DNA of 64,000 bases from JAOUFP01 sp963801505 (lineage in GTDB: Bacteria; Nitrospirota; Thermodesulfovibrionia; Thermodesulfovibrionales; UBA6898): NCBI GenBank assembly GCA_963801505.1, contig CAWDEY010000016.1, positions 62,001 through 126,000 on the forward strand, given 5' to 3'. The first letter of the stretch is position 1; every line of letters starts with the position of its first letter. The notes beneath the pieces are model-generated. The model saw nothing but the letters and a program-made list of their open reading frames with translations, was not told the origin of the DNA and did no database searches. Shown one piece after another: positions 52,901 through 62,616 of this stretch. Position numbers and translations under genes: made by a program.

Positions 52901-55900
52901 GTTGGCGTAAATTATAGAGCCGGCAAGGCGTCCGTAGAGTTGCGCGTCAGACTCCGTAATATTGAGCTGTTGCAGGACCACCTGGCTGTGTGTCCACGCC
53001 AGATCGAAGACGCGGTCCGCAAAACGCCGGTCCTGATATTTCTCGACCAGGTCCATACAGACGTCCCTGGTCTCTCCGACTCCGGAGACTACATCTATCG
53101 TTGCCGAGGCTTCCGGATCGAGTGTAATCCGGTACCGGATTGCGACAATCGGGTCCAGCACCGAACCCGCGGTCCCGGAGAGCGCCCCTGAGAGAGTCGC
53201 CCGGCCGCTCATTGATATAGGATTGGCGAGGGTCCTGCCCCTTCCGATGAACTTCATGCGGTCAGTCTCATAAGAAACTTCTACGATGTCCGCCCCGGCA
53301 GCGGTCATCAGATGAAACATCCATGGCGAATGTTCTTCAACAGAGCGGGGCCTGCGGGTGCAGAGGATCGCCCTTTGTGGGCTGATGATCTCGGTCTGAA
53401 CAAAGAGATTGCTGAAGGCCGGATGCAGGTTGTCTGCAGCAGATGCCGCGAGAACAACTTCAGCATAACTCGTTATGTCAATCGTTCTGCGTGTTCTAGA
53501 GGAGTTCGTAATGCGTGTCCGGCGCAGTTCGATATCATCCTCGGGAGAAACAGCGATCTCTGTATGCATATCATAGTCAAAGTCGCGGCGGCGAAACTCT
53601 GCCCGGCCTTCCGAGAAAATCGCTTCGTATGTGCCAGCCTGTTTGAGTGTAGGCTGATATGCGGTTGACCAGAACTTCCCGCTCGCCACATCGCGGAGGT
53701 AACAAAACGTGCCCCGGTTGTCACAGGTGGTGTCTTCGCGCCAGCGTGTAACCGAGATGTCCTTCCATCGACTGTACCCTCCGCCGGCGTTCGTGATCAT
53801 CACGTGGTATCTGCCGTTGGAGAGCAACTGCACCTCCGGTATCGGAGTGTTGGGGCTGCTGAAAACACGCATCGACATTTCCGTACCACCGGAAGTCGCA
53901 CGAATGTCAGAGAGTTCGGGGGTCTCCAGATAAAAAGCCGTTGCCCTCGGGACCCTCTCCTGGAGCAGGAGCATGGTGGCCTGGAACAATGGGTCTGACG
54001 CAAACCTTTTCTGCATCGGACGGTCCAGAAGCAGATGGGCCAGTGAGAGAAGGCTCATGCCCTGGTGATGTGCCATGAATGACCGTACCACCGTGCTGGA
54101 TTGTTTCCGCCGCTGACGTGAGGGGGTATAGTCGATCGCTTCGTAAAAACCATAGCGGGCCTCAAAGCCTTCAGCGCTCAGTCTCTGCAGGTTCAGACAT
54201 GCCTCTTCAGGCGCCACCATCAACGCAAGCGCCGAGGCATAGGGCGCAATGACCAGGTCATCGGCAAGCCCGCGCTTGAGCCCCAGTCCGGGCACGCCGA
54301 AGGCGCGGTATTGGTAGTTGAGATGGACGTCGACCATGTTGTAGCCTGATTCCGACATGCCCCATGGTACGCCGCGCTGTTTCCCGTATTCGATCTGCCT
54401 GTCCACAGCAGCCTTATACGTCTGGTCGAGCAGTGTGTGTTCGTACGTCGGCATCACCAGAAGCGGCATCAGGTATTCGAACATCGAGCCGCTCCATGAA
54501 AGGAGAATCGGCTCTCCACCGGCGGCAGTGAGCAGACGTCCCAGTGCAAACCAGCTCTCCTGCGGCAGTTGTCCCTGCGCAATCGTTACGAAACTGCAGA
54601 GTCTCGCTTCCGAAGCCAGCAGATCGTAAAAACTCGCGTCCCTGCGACGCTCAGCAACGTTGTACCCGATGGCCAGCAAACGACGCGTAGGGTCGAACAA
54701 AAAATCATAGTCCATGCGGCTGAGTTCACTTAACTGCTGTGCAAGACGCTCGATGTCGGCAATTCTCTCACTGGCGCGCTGGTCGCCAAGTACTGCCAGT
54801 TCGCGCAGCGTCGGAATATTATCGATGCTGCTCAGTGTCGAAGAATCGAGAAGCATCAGATCATCGAGGGCAGCCCAGCATTGACCGGCAAAGGCGCGTG
54901 CCCACCAGGCAGCTTCGTTGTCCTGAGAAGCCTGGTCCGCATTCGGGGCCTCGAGACTAACGGCCACTTCAGTGGCGGATGCAGCCAGCTTGTCCAGACA
55001 TTGCCGCGCAGCTGCGAGCGTAGTTGGAGGGGTATTATATACGGGTTCGAGGTCCTTCCGGAGTTGGGCCAGTCTGACATTGGAGCTTCCTTCGGGAGCC
55101 GTTGCAGCCGCAGCGTCCAGGAGAATCATTACTGTATCAGTGAGACCGTCAAATAATCTTGAACTCAGGACCTTTTGATCTGTAAGTGCGAGCAGACCGG
55201 GCCGCAAGGTCAGCAGATGAGCGGCGAGGTTCCCGCTGTCCACAGTCGAGATGTAAGTAGGCAGCAGCGGTTTCAGAGACTGTGTATCGTACCAGTTGTA
55301 GAAGTGGCCCCGGTGCCGTTCCATGGATTCCATTGTGCGCAGCGCATTCTCTGTACGCTCGATGAGTTGTCCGGCTGAAATGTATCCGAAGTCATATGCG
55401 GACAAATTCGCGAGCAGCGCAAGTCCCATGTTGGTCGGCGACGTGCGATGAGCAACCGCAGCAACGCGATACTCCTGATAGTTATCAGGTGGCAGCCAAT
55501 GATCTTCCGGGCCGACGAAGGTCTCGAAAAACGCCCAGGTCTTTCGTGAAAGCTTCCGCAGAAAGATAATCTGATCAGCCATCAGCCTTGCTCCGCGGGG
55601 GGTGAGAGGCCGGCTGATCCACCACGCGATAACAGGGGAGGCAAACCAGAGTCCGAGCACAGGCCAGGCCGCAGCTAAAGCGACCGGTCTCGAAAACACC
55701 AGATAGAACACCACAGCGATAACGATAAAAGGCGCGATCCACATAGTCCGGCAGAAGTCGGCGAGGCCATCCTGGTTGTTACGGCCATTGCGGGGCGTCC
55801 CCGTCGAGAGATTCCATTCCAGCAGTCTTCTGTGCATTACCAGCATCCGCCACGCAGTACGCACAATCGCATCCAGACTGAAAAAAGCCTCGTAGGGCAT

Positions 55901-58702
55901 ACAAACAAAGGAAAAACCAGCCTGACTGAAGCGCCTGAACGCAGAACGGGCTGAAGCAGCCAAGTGCTGACCCAGAAGCACCTCTTCAGGCTTCCGGAGC
56001 ATTTCCAAAATAGAGGCAATCAGAGGAGGGACCAGGATAATTCCAATAACCGACAAGGTCCAGAACCAGACCGGCGACAAGACCGTCCAGCCCAGCAGAA
56101 GAAGAAGTGTCAAGGCCGCAGGCACGAGACTGCGCCGAAGGTTATCGAAGATCTTCCATTGGGACAGTCCTGAGAGCTGATTTTTCTGAAAACGCGCCCC
56201 GGGAACAGGGCCGGGCACCTCCGACAGCAGCCACCGCGCTATCTGCCAATCGCCCCTGACCCAGCGGTGCCGGCGTGCCACGTCCGCGCAATAGCTGGCG
56301 GGATATTCCTCGTACAACAGCACATCGCTCAATAACCCAGCCCGTGCATAACACCCTTCCAGAAGATCGTGGCTGAGTATCCGGTTCTCGGGAAAGAGTC
56401 CGCCCAGTGCCCGCTGGAATGCATCGACATCATAGATGCCCTTGCCGATGAACGAGCCTTCAGCGAATAGGTCCTGGTAAACATCAGAGACAGCGCGCGT
56501 ATACGGATCAATGCCCGGCTCACTCCCGCACATTCGCGCATACCGCGACCGGTTTGTGCCCGGCAGGCTAGCGGCCACGCGTGGCTGAAGGATGCCGTAC
56601 CCGGCAACAACGCGCTGCTTGTCTTCGTCATAGAGTGCGCGATTCAGCGGGTGCGCCATGGCACTCGCAAACTGACGCGCCGAGTCGCGCGGTAATTGCG
56701 TATCCGTGTCAAGCGTGATCACATACTTCACGCTTGATAAGATTTCCGTATTACCAACGATAAGCGAGAAGGGATTTAACTCCCCCTTCCCCCTCTTTAC
56801 CAAAGAGGGGGTGCCGAAGGCGGGGGCGTTATTCGTCTTGCCGCGCAATAAGGAATTCAGGTCTGCGATCTTCCCTCTCTTGCGCTCGTAACCCATCCAG
56901 ATCTTCTCCCCGGGATTCCATCGGCGCGCGCGATGGAAAAGGAAGAAGGTATCGTCTTTTGCATTCCTGTACTTTTCATTGAGCTCCTCGATTCTCCGCC
57001 GGGCAAGAAGTAATAGGGGTCCGTCCTCCGGCAGTATCTCCTGTGAAGCATCCTGAAAATCTGTAAGCAGTCCGAAGTGCAGGTTCTCGTCCCTGTTTGC
57101 CAAGAACCGGACTTCCAGCGCCTCTATCAGGTCCTCGATGTTTTGAACGCTTATGAGCATGGTCGGGATCACGGCGAGGGTTCGCGATTCAGGCGGGATC
57201 CCTTTGGAATAGTCCATTCTCGGCAGCGGCAGCGGGGTCGCCAGCAGCGTAGTCAGCCAGTTAACCAGCTCCACCGCCAGTTGACTTGCGCCCAGCATCG
57301 AGAATATGCCAATCAGCGCAAGCAGCCAGTCAGTGGACCCTCCAGCATATGCCTTCTCCAATAAGCCCCCGGTAAAAATCACCGTAATCAGCGCGATCGT
57401 GCCGACATAGAAGGGCAAAGGAAAAGCATGGCCAATTCTCTGAAGATACCCGGATATTGAATGGCGCACTCCTACCGTTCGTTTCAGCTGCGGCAATCCC
57501 TTGTCTATCAGGTAGAACCCGACATGCGCCGCCCGATCGTCTCTGGATTGCCTGTCTTCTTTATGGGCCGCGGCACCTGCAGCAAGACCGATGGCCTTGA
57601 GCGCCACCTCGCTTTCGGATAGCAGGCTGCTCTTCGCTATCTTCTCCACGACATGACGGTAATGGTCACGAGTGGTAAAATCCATCTTGCCGTGGACTCC
57701 GGCGGGGTCCTCACGCAACACCTGTTCGACCGAACTCAGCCTCTCGACGAACTCGGGCCAATCCATTGCCCCCAAAAAACGGAGGCTGCCGATGCTGTTG
57801 CTTATGGAGACCTGGTCAGCGGCCTGTTGCTGGTTCTCCGAATGCACTGACTGCTCTATTGTAAGGCCGGACTCGGAGAGCCGCTGCTCAATCCAGGTAA
57901 GCGGCAATGCCAGAGCAGGGCTCTGTCCCTGCAGCCGGCGAGTAAATTCCGCAACAAACGAACTCACCATGGGCGGGTCCGAACGCACCATGTCCGCAAT
58001 CACCAGGATCAGGCTATTGGGGTCCTTCTCCGCTGTCTCCGTCATCTGGTCCGCCCAATAATCAGCGAGGTTCCGGTTGAGCCTGTCGGCGGCAATACGC
58101 GCAGCAATACGGCGGAGGTTTTCTATCAGCGCCAGGCGCAGCATGATGGGGATTGCCCACAATTCGCCCAGCTTCAGAACGCTCACTGTCTGGTAGGCCG
58201 CAACGAAACTGCTCAGATTTTCCGGGTCCACCCTGCCATCTCCGTGAGAGATCGTCTCAAGCGCAATGTCATATACACGCGGAATCCCCTCCGAGGGGCC
58301 GTTTAGCAAGCGCGGCAACTCTTGACTGTAACCCTTCGGCAGGTGTCTCCTGGCAATGCGGATCTGTTCTTCGATCAGATAGAAGTTATCGAGCAGCCAT
58401 TCTCCCGCCGGTGTTATCCGGCGGTCTGTCTTAAGCGCGTCTGTCAGCAGGTCGCGGGCAGAGATCAGGACTCCCTCATTTTCAGATAGCCTCGTTAGAA
58501 GCCGGTCAGGCGCATGTCCCGGACTCAACTTGTGCGAGGCCGCCAGAATCTTGCCATGCTGTTCCATCTGGTCTTTGCTGAAAAGTTCCGATCTCAGCGG
58601 TGGCTTGTCTCCGGCGTACTTCTGTGCCAGGGCTGTTCCGCGGAAGCTCGCACGCAAATGTGGCAGGCTTCCGAGCATGGTCTTGCTGCTCACCTTCAAC
58701 AT
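49961..58702 (-). CDS. Cyclic beta-1,2-glucan synthase-like protein (GT84 + GH94)
   Basis: I place the start at 58702 (MLKVSSKTMLGSLPHLRASF), where AGGAGG lies upstream, giving 2913 residues. After an N-terminal helical domain come membrane helices (about 430-490), the glucosyltransferase domain with LDTDTQLPRDS (about 666) and RRHRWVRGDWQIARWLL, and further helices (about 865-1050). A glycoamylase-like domain (about 1100-1500) has YNWYDTQSLKPL and WSGSMFEYLMPLL. Two beta-supersandwich regions lead to the GH94 phosphorylase-like domain, with GSGDWNDGMNLVGEHGKG (about 2580). NdvB-type enzymes make periplasmic cyclic glucans for osmoadaptation. A palindromic repeat sits in frame inside the transferase region (56770-56828). 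Confidence 0.85.
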   Translation of the reverse strand: MLKVSSKTMLGSLPHLRASFRGTALAQKYAGDKPPLRSELFSKDQMEQHGKILAASHKLSPGHAPDRLLTRLSENEGVLISARDLLTDALKTDRRITPAGEWLLDNFYLIEEQIRIARRHLPKGYSQELPRLLNGPSEGIPRVYDIALETISHGDGRVDPENLSSFVAAYQTVSVLKLGELWAIPIMLRLALIENLRRIAARIAADRLNRNLADYWADQMTETAEKDPNSLILVIADMVRSDPPMVSSFVAEFTRRLQGQSPALALPLTWIEQRLSESGLTIEQSVHSENQQQAADQVSISNSIGSLRFLGAMDWPEFVERLSSVEQVLREDPAGVHGKMDFTTRDHYRHVVEKIAKSSLLSESEVALKAIGLAAGAAAHKEDRQSRDDRAAHVGFYLIDKGLPQLKRTVGVRHSISGYLQRIGHAFPLPFYVGTIALITVIFTGGLLEKAYAGGSTDWLLALIGIFSMLGASQLAVELVNWLTTLLATPLPLPRMDYSKGIPPESRTLAVIPTMLISVQNIEDLIEALEVRFLANRDENLHFGLLTDFQDASQEILPEDGPLLLLARRRIEELNEKYRNAKDDTFFLFHRARRWNPGEKIWMGYERKRGKIADLNSLLRGKTNNAPAFGTPSLVKRGKGELNPFSLIVGNTEILSSVKYVITLDTDTQLPRDSARQFASAMAHPLNRALYDEDKQRVVAGYGILQPRVAASLPGTNRSRYARMCGSEPGIDPYTRAVSDVYQDLFAEGSFIGKGIYDVDAFQRALGGLFPENRILSHDLLEGCYARAGLLSDVLLYEEYPASYCADVARRHRWVRGDWQIARWLLSEVPGPVPGARFQKNQLSGLSQWKIFDNLRRSLVPAALTLLLLLGWTVLSPVWFWTLSVIGIILVPPLIASILEMLRKPEEVLLGQHLAASARSAFRRFSQAGFSFVCMPYEAFFSLDAIVRTAWRMLVMHRRLLEWNLSTGTPRNGRNNQDGLADFCRTMWIAPFIVIAVVFYLVFSRPVALAAAWPVLGLWFASPVIAWWISRPLTPRGARLMADQIIFLRKLSRKTWAFFETFVGPEDHWLPPDNYQEYRVAAVAHRTSPTNMGLALLANLSAYDFGYISAGQLIERTENALRTMESMERHRGHFYNWYDTQSLKPLLPTYISTVDSGNLAAHLLTLRPGLLALTDQKVLSSRLFDGLTDTVMILLDAAAATAPEGSSNVRLAQLRKDLEPVYNTPPTTLAAARQCLDKLAASATEVAVSLEAPNADQASQDNEAAWWARAFAGQCWAALDDLMLLDSSTLSSIDNIPTLRELAVLGDQRASERIADIERLAQQLSELSRMDYDFLFDPTRRLLAIGYNVAERRRDASFYDLLASEARLCSFVTIAQGQLPQESWFALGRLLTAAGGEPILLSWSGSMFEYLMPLLVMPTYEHTLLDQTYKAAVDRQIEYGKQRGVPWGMSESGYNMVDVHLNYQYRAFGVPGLGLKRGLADDLVIAPYASALALMVAPEEACLNLQRLSAEGFEARYGFYEAIDYTPSRQRRKQSSTVVRSFMAHHQGMSLLSLAHLLLDRPMQKRFASDPLFQATMLLLQERVPRATAFYLETPELSDIRATSGGTEMSMRVFSSPNTPIPEVQLLSNGRYHVMITNAGGGYSRWKDISVTRWREDTTCDNRGTFCYLRDVASGKFWSTAYQPTLKQAGTYEAIFSEGRAEFRRRDFDYDMHTEIAVSPEDDIELRRTRITNSSRTRRTIDITSYAEVVLAASAADNLHPAFSNLFVQTEIISPQRAILCTRRPRSVEEHSPWMFHLMTAAGADIVEVSYETDRMKFIGRGRTLANPISMSGRATLSGALSGTAGSVLDPIVAIRYRITLDPEASATIDVVSGVGETRDVCMDLVEKYQDRRFADRVFDLAWTHSQVVLQQLNITESDAQLYGRLAGSIIYANSSLRADADILKKNRRGQSGLWGYAISGDLPIMLLRIEDPSNIDLVRQLVQAHAYWRLKGLAVDLVIWNEDHAGYRQLLQDQIMGLIAAGLEASVTDRPGGIFVRLAEQISNEDRILLQTVARIVISDNWGLLVDQINRRGLVKTIVPRLKPTRALRAEPSIAVAMPRRDLTFFNELGGFTPDGREYIITTTHGQVTPAPWVNVLANPQFGTVISESGGAYTWSENAHEFRLTPWYNDPVCDSGGEAFYVRDEESGHFWSPMPLPSRGLTPYNSRHGFGYSIFEHTEDGISSEAWVYVAIDAAVKFTVLKVRNGSGRARRLSVTGYAEWVLGDLQPKSKMHVITKVDPDTGSIFALNPYNTEFADRTAFFTVADPTRTLSGDRTEFLGRNGTLRSPAAMTRARLSGRVGAGLDPCASIQVPFDLADGQEHEIIFMLGAGRDVDDAANLVRRFRGSAAARRALEAVWQYWNHTLGAIQVETPDQSVNLLANGWLLYQTLACRLWGRSGYYQSGGAFGFRDQLQDVMALIHTEPRLMREHLLLCAAHQFQEGDVQHWWHPPSGRGVRTHCSDDFLWLPLATCRYVLAIGDTGVLDEPVRFIEGRPVNTDEDSYYDLPGRSDETATLYEHCVRAILNGLRLGEHGLPLIGSGDWNDGMNLVGEHGKGESVWLGFFLYEVLMQFARIARIHKDQPFVERCQREADQLRRNIEENGWDGGWYRRAYFDNGSPLGSERNAECQIDSIAQSWSVLSGAGGAERSRMAMEAVDKRLVKRDQKLVRLLEPPFDKSDLNPGYIKGYVPGVRENGGQYTHAAIWAAMAFAALGDSRRAWELLTMINPVNHATSQEAVATYKVEPYVIAADVYAVSPHIGRGGWTWYTGSAAWMYRLILESLLGLRLETDKLYFAPCLPEDWESFKVHYRYRETSYHISVRHITGLQSEEGSVAGVIVDGVEQPEAAVTLLDDHQEHSVEVRILLPDKEKVS
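56770..56828. repeat. Palindromic repeat carried in frame within the glucan synthase gene
   Basis: The sequence contains the stem ccccctcttt/aaagaggggg (56789-56811) and lies between two conserved segments of the enzyme. It encodes about 20 extra residues (reading AFGTPSLVKRGKGELNPF) between LNSLLRGKTN and SLIVGNTEIL. It looks like a dispersed genomic palindrome of the 'ccccctttaccaaaggggg' type that has been accommodated as coding sequence. Confidence 0.65.
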
Positions 58703-59265
58703 TGAGGCCTCCTTCTTTCTGAAAGCACGCGGTCTTTGCAACCCGCGGTCACCTCACTTTGATACATAAATTGTATTCCTATAATCTGTCATAAGCAATA
58801 CTGTCCCTTTGAAATCTGAGATCATTCCGGCATGCTTGAACCTAAAAAAAGCATTTACCACAGAGGACTCTGAGAAAACATAATAATATTTCAACGAAAA
58901 AGGGAACACAGAGTAACCATCCAAAAGGTGAATCAATAATATGCTGTATACTCTTGTTATACTGCCGGTTCCCTGTGCTCTCCGTGGTTTAACTGTTGTT
59001 TTAAAGTTAAAAAACACTCCCTCTGAAAAAAATGGTTACGCGAGTTCCCGTGCAAAAAAAGTTCCGGGCTATGTAATGGGAGCCCTGGGAGGGAAGAAGA
59101 CTGTATCCAATAAGAGAAGAATAATGGAATCGTTTATTAAGGAATGAAGAAGGACCGCTTTTCTCACAATTAACTATACCATATAACTGTCCTCAACGTT
59201 TGAAAAGATTGAGAGCACACCGTAATTCCTGTTGAAAACAGTGGAGTTGAACGATATGGATTATA
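58703..59265. other. Intergenic region with a degenerate inverted repeat
   Basis: It contains accacagaggactctgag at 58857-58874 and, in inverted sense, ctctccgtggttta at 58978-58991. This is the 'ACCACAGAGG...CCTCTGTGGT' style of dispersed repeat. Plus-strand frames here (for example 58941-59147) have no recognisable domain, and I do not call a gene. Confidence 0.45.
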
Positions 59266-60063
59266 CTAAAGAGATAGTTTTGTTTCAGGTGATACCGACA
59301 ACGGTTCCGGACCACTGGTGCTTTCCATCGGTTCAGACACCTCGTCGTACTCGGGCACGACTACCCCCCTCCTGACCATGATATTGTAAATAAGATCGGA
59401 CCGGTGAACAACATATCTTTGACTACCAAGGGGATTAAATTTTATAGGGTTGGGTAGAATGGAAGCAAGCCTGGCGGCCTCCTCAGGACCCAGGGCAGCC
59501 GCTGATTTTCCGTAGTATTTTCTTGAGGCGGCCTCGATCCCAAAAATACCCCTGTCGCCCCACTCAGCCACGTTGAGATATAGCTCAAGTATCCGTTTTT
59601 TTGAAAGGGCCCTCTCCATACGCCACGTGATTATGGCCTCCCTGATCTTCCTGAGGGGATTTTTTGATGGTGAAAGATAGAGGTTCTTTGCGAGTTGCTG
59701 ACTGATGGTGCTGCCGCCTAGTTTGAATTTTTTCGCCTTAATATCTTTCTCAAGCGCCTTTTGCATGGCTTCATAGTCGAAACCTTCATGACTCCAGAAT
59801 TTATCATCTTCGCTAATCAGCACGGCTTTTACGAGATAGGGCGATATGGCCCTCAGTGGGACCCACTTCTGAGTGATCCTGTATTTTTTCCCCTCCCTTT
59901 TCCATTCTTTCTCCCGGTAGGACATAAAGGCCGTTTTCACCGGGTTTGTTGTCTTGAGTTCCGAAACATCAGGATAAACGAACTGAAGAGCAATAAACAA
60001 CAAAAGAAACGCAGAGAGCAGCAGAATTGCGCGTTTCAAGCAGGATTTCTTCTTCCATTTCAT
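59266..60063 (-). CDS. mtgA: Monofunctional biosynthetic peptidoglycan transglycosylase
   Basis: The protein has 265 residues with an N-terminal membrane anchor (11-30). A GT51 domain has the catalytic Glu in LISEDDKFWSHEGFD, the donor-site GGSTISQQLAKNLYLSP, RMERALSKKRILELYLNVAEWG and GIFGIEAASRKYYGKSA. It polymerises lipid II into glycan strands at the outer face of the inner membrane. No transpeptidase domain follows, so it is the MtgA type. A short charged C-terminal tail is extra. Confidence 0.9.
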   Translation of the reverse strand: MKWKKKSCLKRAILLLSAFLLLFIALQFVYPDVSELKTTNPVKTAFMSYREKEWKREGKKYRITQKWVPLRAISPYLVKAVLISEDDKFWSHEGFDYEAMQKALEKDIKAKKFKLGGSTISQQLAKNLYLSPSKNPLRKIREAIITWRMERALSKKRILELYLNVAEWGDRGIFGIEAASRKYYGKSAAALGPEEAARLASILPNPIKFNPLGSQRYVVHRSDLIYNIMVRRGVVVPEYDEVSEPMESTSGPEPLSVSPETKLSL

Positions 60064-60265
60064 ACAAATATTATCGCCTTTTCATTCTAATTTGACTCAC
60101 CCAATCACTGCATAAAAGTCGAGACAAAGGCGCTGAAAAAACCTTACATGACGACATTGTTCAGATCTATATTCACCTGACGGCAAGCTCACAGTAACTG
60201 TATCCCTGTTTTGCGCTGGTGGACCATAGCAGAAGCGCTTAAGGTGTCGCAGAGTAAGGCTTTTT

Positions 60266-61555
60266 TCATCTCCTTCGCCTCTCCTTGCTTGTTTGTAATG
60301 TAACTGGAAGGTTTACATTGCTGTAATTGACGCCTCTTTCCCTGCCTGCTATTTTAAAGATGCTTTCCCCCTCAATGAGCTCTTCCAGCCTTTCAGGATT
60401 GACATGATTATAAAATACAGGCTTAATCATTGAGCTGTCATCTGTGGCCCCCAGGAGATAAGGTTTCAATGTATTGTCCTTTATTACAGTCTGTGTTACT
60501 TTGAGCGTAGTGTAAAGTCTGATATATGTATTGATGTTTACAACATCCGGCTGCACCCTCCTGAACAGATCAAGACAGTCGCGCAATACACCTTCTTCTT
60601 CATGGGGAAATCCCGCAAGGAAATCTATCGCAAGGGATATGCCGTTGGACTTTGCATTAAAGACGATCTTCTCAACATCAGACCAATACATGGAGCACTT
60701 GTTAAAGGAATCAACTGTCAGGGTTATAATGTAGACACCTGTCTCCTTCATCAGTCTGAATAATTTTCTGTTATAATTTGTCGGCTTCATATAAACAGCC
60801 CAGCGCAAACCCAGCCCTGACATTTTCAGCGCGTTGCAGAAGGCCAAAGAGAAATCAAGGTCTTCGTTAAATTCAGGATCGCAGAGATGAAAGTGATTAT
60901 GACCGGCCTCGACGAACCCCCTGATTTCCTGCACTATATCTTCCGGTCTTTTGAAGGCCACTCTTGAATTGGCTTCGAGGCAATAGACGCAGGAAGAACT
61001 GCACCCTTTATGGGTCTCAAAACCTGCTATACCTCCGTTGTTAAAATATTTATCATAATCAATGGACGAAGACCGCCTCGCAGAAGTGAAATCATGGCTG
61101 CAATGTCCGTAATATATTTTTTCAACGGGAAGAGAGTTCGAAAGCTTCATCAGAAATCCGGGGAGCTCTTCTTCCGCAGGTCCCACAACGGCGTAATCTG
61201 CCTCAAGATAGTCAACAACAGCCTGAGGGTTTACCATAAGACCTGTGCCGCCCAGCAGCACCTTGAGGCTGTGAGAGGATTTCAGGTAACGGACGATTTC
61301 CTTTATACCATTGAGATAAAACTCATTGTCCTGATATAGGACGCTGTCCACATTCCTTACTGTAATGCCGGCGATGTCAGGACTAAAACGTTTTAGAGCT
61401 ATTTCGAGATCTTTGTATATATTGTCTGAAAAGCAAAGATCGACTATTTCCACACTGTGACCTTTTTCCAAAAGGCATCCGGCAATATATTCAAGGCCTA
61501 AAGGAGCAACAGGAGGAGACTTAAACCTGTTGGGATTTATAAGGAGTATATTCAT
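60266..61555 (-). CDS. B12-binding / radical SAM protein
   Basis: The protein has 429 residues. The B12-binding part (1-140) has NRFKSPPVAPLGLEYIAGCL and VLLGGTGLMVNPQAVVDYLE. The radical SAM part (about 175-380) has GCSSSCVYC, LCDPEFNEDLDF and FLAGFPHEEEGVL. It belongs to the same broad class as the proteins at 7210 and 14292, and its NVDSVLYQDNEFYLNGIKEI stretch is close in style to the former's NVDNASYPAARFYLPSY. The reaction is unknown. It stands alone between mtgA and the DNA-repair genes. Confidence 0.8.
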   Translation of the reverse strand: MNILLINPNRFKSPPVAPLGLEYIAGCLLEKGHSVEIVDLCFSDNIYKDLEIALKRFSPDIAGITVRNVDSVLYQDNEFYLNGIKEIVRYLKSSHSLKVLLGGTGLMVNPQAVVDYLEADYAVVGPAEEELPGFLMKLSNSLPVEKIYYGHCSHDFTSARRSSSIDYDKYFNNGGIAGFETHKGCSSSCVYCLEANSRVAFKRPEDIVQEIRGFVEAGHNHFHLCDPEFNEDLDFSLAFCNALKMSGLGLRWAVYMKPTNYNRKLFRLMKETGVYIITLTVDSFNKCSMYWSDVEKIVFNAKSNGISLAIDFLAGFPHEEEGVLRDCLDLFRRVQPDVVNINTYIRLYTTLKVTQTVIKDNTLKPYLLGATDDSSMIKPVFYNHVNPERLEELIEGESIFKIAGRERGVNYSNVNLPVTLQTSKERRRR

Positions 61556-61698
61556 GGATTTTTATAATAAAACAATCGATAATTAAATGGATAGCTGGCG
61601 AATCAGGAAAACAGACGAGCTTTCATTAATGGTCGTATCTTCCACCTGCCCTGCAAAATCAATGGATGGAGCTTTTCTTTCTCTTATAAATGAAAAAG

Positions 61699-61854
61699 CT
61701 ATTTCTTGCTTTTCTTAACAGGTGGTTTCTTTTTCCCGGTTTTTTCTACTTCTTCTCCGCAACAATAGAGAGGGACAAGCTGCTTCTTGCCTTTTTCAGA
61801 AACAACAAAGTTTTTGCCGCATTTTCTGCATTCATATGTAATGTTATTTTCCAT
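61699..61854 (-). CDS. Small zinc-ribbon protein, 51 aa
   Basis: The ATG is at 61854 and the stop at 61699. The product starts MENNITYECRKCGKNFVVSE, has a second knuckle LYCCGEEV and ends in a Lys/Pro-rich basic tail. The CxxC-CC module recalls that at the end of the Lys/Ala-rich protein at 9164. It may bind zinc and nucleic acid, but there is no evidence beyond composition. AGGAGG lies 14 bases upstream, rather far. Confidence 0.6.
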   Translation of the reverse strand: MENNITYECRKCGKNFVVSEKGKKQLVPLYCCGEEVEKTGKKKPPVKKSKK

Positions 61855-61911
61855 ATTATCTGTCTGTCGCCTCCTTTTTAAGAGCTTTCAGAGAAAACTC
61901 TATTTAAATAA

Positions 61912-62607
61912 TTATATTTTGCCGCCGCTTAACTTCTCCATAACTTTTTGAACATCAGCCCATGTCAGCCATTTATCTTTCGGGTTCCTCAACAGATAGG
62001 CAGGGTGAAATGTGGGCATGACAGGTGTTCCTTTGTATTGAAAAAAATTCCCTCTCGCGGCAGTTATTTTGATCTTATTGTCATTCATAAGGGTCTGCAG
62101 TGCTATTCTGCCGAGAGTTATAATTATTTGCGGGGCTATTATATCTATCTGCCTGTCAAGAAAAACCCTGCAGGAAATAATCTCATCTTCTTCAGGGTCT
62201 CTGTTCATGGGAGGCCTGCATTTGATTATATTGGCAATATAAACCGAGTCTCTCTTAAACCCCATTTTTTCTATTAGTTTGGTAAGCAGCATACCTGCCT
62301 CTCCAACAAAGGGTTTGCCCTGTATATCTTCTTCCCTGCCAGGGGCTTCACCGATAAACATCAGTCTTGCCTCCGCATCGCCTGAACCAATAACAATATT
62401 TTTTCTTCCCTTATAAAGCTTACAACGCTGACAGTCGCCAATCTCTTCCTTCAAAGCGGTCAGCATGGCATTTTTCTCCCCGGAAAATCCAATATGCGGG
62501 GCAACAGAAAATTCAGAGGGAACAGGCAGGCTGTCAAAGCCCAAGGCCTGATAATACTCAAGGATGCTTTTTACATCATTTATTACATCTGTTTTCAGGT
62601 CATGCAT
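61912..62607 (-). CDS. Family 4 (Fe-S) uracil-DNA glycosylase
   Basis: The protein has 231 residues with the four-Cys iron-sulfur pattern (CQRCKLYKGR, later IKCRPPMNRDPE and ISCRVFL). The catalytic/uracil-binding GEAPGREEDIQGKPFVG and the closing HPAYLLRNP are present. It removes uracil from DNA after cytosine deamination, common in anaerobes and thermophiles. An N-terminal extension of about 50 residues precedes the core. Confidence 0.9.
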   Translation of the reverse strand: MHDLKTDVINDVKSILEYYQALGFDSLPVPSEFSVAPHIGFSGEKNAMLTALKEEIGDCQRCKLYKGRKNIVIGSGDAEARLMFIGEAPGREEDIQGKPFVGEAGMLLTKLIEKMGFKRDSVYIANIIKCRPPMNRDPEEDEIISCRVFLDRQIDIIAPQIIITLGRIALQTLMNDNKIKITAARGNFFQYKGTPVMPTFHPAYLLRNPKDKWLTWADVQKVMEKLSGGKI

Positions 62608-62616
62608 ATGTATATA

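Noticed and set aside
58941..59147. 68-codon plus-strand frame before mtgA
   Set aside because: It begins inside a dispersed repeat and has no recognisable domain; only the last 25 residues look protein-like.
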